The notes under the pieces were generated by a model, which saw nothing but the letters and a program-made list of their open reading frames with translations, ran no database searches and was not told the origin of the DNA. The translations under genes and the position numbers were made by a program. From Bacteroidota bacterium (GTDB lineage Bacteria; Bacteroidota; Bacteroidia; Chitinophagales; Chitinophagaceae), in contig JAEWIW010000360.1 in the NCBI GenBank assembly GCA_023386855.1, positions 1-7,817 of the forward strand: 7,817 nucleotides of DNA. Direction: 5' to 3'. Of this stretch, positions 6,411-7,817 are shown one piece after another; positions within the stretch are counted from its first letter, which is position 1, and each line of letters starts with the position of its first letter.

Positions 6411-7815
6411 AATTATTGATCGAAGCCATTGTTCTCAAAATGTTAGATGCCCATGAATAAACATTATGGTTCATGATCAGCCTGCGCATCTGTTTCATTT
6501 TCTTTTGCTGCATATCACGTGGCATTTCAAGGGCAGCCTTGATGGCGTCGGCACTTTGTTCAGTATCGTATGGATTAATAATAAGCGCACCGTGCAATTC
6601 ATGTGAAGCACCCGCAAACCGGCTCAGGATCAGCACTCCATCATTCTGTTCACGTGATGCTATAAATTCCTTGGCCACAAGGTTCATTCCATCATGAAGG
6701 GAGGTAACCATGCAAAGGTTGGCCGACCTGTAATAAGGCATGATCTCATCATGGCTATGATGTCGCTTTAGAAACAGGATGGGTTGCCAGTTCTTGGTTT
6801 TAAATTTCCAGTTGATCCTGTTGATCTCTGCTTCCACAGCACTTACGGTATCACTATAGCTTTTTAAAAGAGAACGACTAACCGCACCAATCTGTACAAG
6901 GGTAAATCTTCCCTGGTACTGCGGGTACTTTTCAAGGAACCTTTCCACTGCAAGAAATTTTTCCAGCAGTCCCTTGGTGTAATCGATCCTTTCCACCCCA
7001 ATGCACATCAAATCTGCATTTATGCCATGATGTTTCAGTATTTCTAAAGGCTCTACCCTATCGTTTGTTTTATTATCATAATCCTTCAGGGTAAAAGCAA
7101 TACTGATAGGAAAAGGTTTTACAAGGGTAAAATGGTTACCGATCTTCACGGAAAAGTTCTCCCAGATCACTCTTGACTCCATTGCATTATTGACTGTTTC
7201 AAGAAAATTATTACAATGATATTGAGTATGAAATCCAATAAGGTCAGCACCAAGCATGCCACTCAATAATTCTTTCTGCCATGGACATATACCAAACGAC
7301 TCAGAATTAGGCCAGGGTATATGCCAGAAGATAGCCACTTTGGCATCAGGTCTTTTATTTTTGATCAGCAATGGTAACAGTGCAAAATGATAATCCTGTA
7401 CAAGTATGAAAGGTTCATCTTCATCCTTGATTTCTTCAAGCACGGCCCTGGCGTATAGTTCATTCACTTCCTTATAATGCTTCCAGTCTTCCATCCGGAA
7501 TACAGGCCTGGTATGCGCAATATGACATAAAGGCCAAAGACCTTCATTCGAAAAGCCATAATAGAAATGATCTTCCTGTTCTTTCGTTAACCAAACCCTA
7601 CGCAAGGTGTATTTTCCTTCATAGGGAGGTACCAGTACCTTATCATGTTCATCCACGGTTTCCCTGTCGGCATCACCACTTCCTGAGGCAATCCATAAAC
7701 CGCCACAAGCTTTAAGGATTGGCTCAAGGGCAGTAACCATACCACTTGCAGGCATGATGCACTGAATCTCTTTTCCAACCTTAATATGCATATATGGTTC
7801 ACGGTTCGATACCAC
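6409..7815 (-). CDS. otsA: Trehalose-6-phosphate synthase-like GT20 glycosyltransferase, 5'-truncated
   Basis: This is a GT-B fold retaining glycosyltransferase of family GT20, expected to join glucose from UDP-glucose to glucose-6-phosphate in the cytoplasm to give trehalose-6-phosphate. The 468 visible residues begin VSNREPY, the family's first strand, so only a few N-terminal residues are missing; the codon at 7815-7813 is GTG but probably an internal Val. Residues matching E. coli OtsA catalytic positions (recalled) are Arg5, Trp94 (SNEGLWP), Asp141 (QDYH), His165 (HIPWP), Arg276 and Lys281 (ERIDYTKG), Asp375 and Glu383 (HDGMNLVAKEF). The Gly-rich loop reads ASGMVTAL instead of AGGL, and the N-terminal half (GSGDADRETVD, HTRPVFR) belongs to a non-enterobacterial subfamily. 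There is no OtsB phosphatase domain: the gene ends about 85 residues after the DGMNLVAKE motif. The stop TAG touches the repeat array. Products other than trehalose phosphate are possible. Confidence 0.88.
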   Translation of the reverse strand: MVSNREPYMHIKVGKEIQCIMPASGMVTALEPILKACGGLWIASGSGDADRETVDEHDKVLVPPYEGKYTLRRVWLTKEQEDHFYYGFSNEGLWPLCHIAHTRPVFRMEDWKHYKEVNELYARAVLEEIKDEDEPFILVQDYHFALLPLLIKNKRPDAKVAIFWHIPWPNSESFGICPWQKELLSGMLGADLIGFHTQYHCNNFLETVNNAMESRVIWENFSVKIGNHFTLVKPFPISIAFTLKDYDNKTNDRVEPLEILKHHGINADLMCIGVERIDYTKGLLEKFLAVERFLEKYPQYQGRFTLVQIGAVSRSLLKSYSDTVSAVEAEINRINWKFKTKNWQPILFLKRHHSHDEIMPYYRSANLCMVTSLHDGMNLVAKEFIASREQNDGVLILSRFAGASHELHGALIINPYDTEQSADAIKAALEMPRDMQQKKMKQMRRLIMNHNVYSWASNILRTMASINN

Positions 7816-7817
7816 TA

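Overview
The window holds most of one efflux-pump operon on the + strand (3..6062), a 346-base intergenic region with unusual repeats (6063..6408), and a 5'-truncated trehalose-6-phosphate synthase gene on the - strand (6409..7815). The organism is probably a Bacteroidota bacterium, perhaps of the Chitinophaga/Sphingobacterium side. This rests on the style of the proteins, the lipoprotein form of the membrane fusion protein, weak or absent Shine-Dalgarno sites, and AT-rich intergenic DNA with short repeats. It is an inference; no marker gene is present.

The operon runs: outer-membrane TolC-family channel (start outside the window), lipoprotein HlyD/YbhG-like adaptor, two separate ABC ATPases, then two ABC-2 permeases. 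The genes are packed with gaps of 1 to 21 bases or short overlaps, which implies co-transcription and translational coupling. Gene order and sequence style match the enterobacterial ybhG-ybhF-ybhS-ybhR set. Two differences stand out: the double ATPase YbhF is split into two genes at its domain boundary, and a dedicated TolC-type channel is encoded in front. Together the six proteins would form a complete tripartite exporter from cytoplasm to outside. The substrate cannot be read from the sequence; drug or other amphipathic-compound efflux is the usual role of relatives.

The two ATPases are complementary in their defects. The first has lost the Q-loop glutamine and the H-loop histidine but keeps a good LSGGM signature. 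The second keeps every cis catalytic residue but has a broken signature (LPLGW). A heterodimer would therefore have one working and one degenerate ATP site.

The permease operon and the - strand synthase gene converge. Right after each stop codon, in the sense of its own gene, lies an array of degenerate 7-base repeats (consensus about RRAAWAC). The two arrays mirror each other: both have a GGAAWAC-like block that changes after about five units to a GAAATAC/AAAATAC block. They form a long imperfect inverted repeat around about 170 bases of otherwise featureless DNA. This is the least explained structure in the window.

The - strand gene encodes a stand-alone GT20 glucosyltransferase with the catalytic residues of OtsA but a divergent acceptor-side region. 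It has no fused phosphatase domain. Its start lies beyond the right edge.
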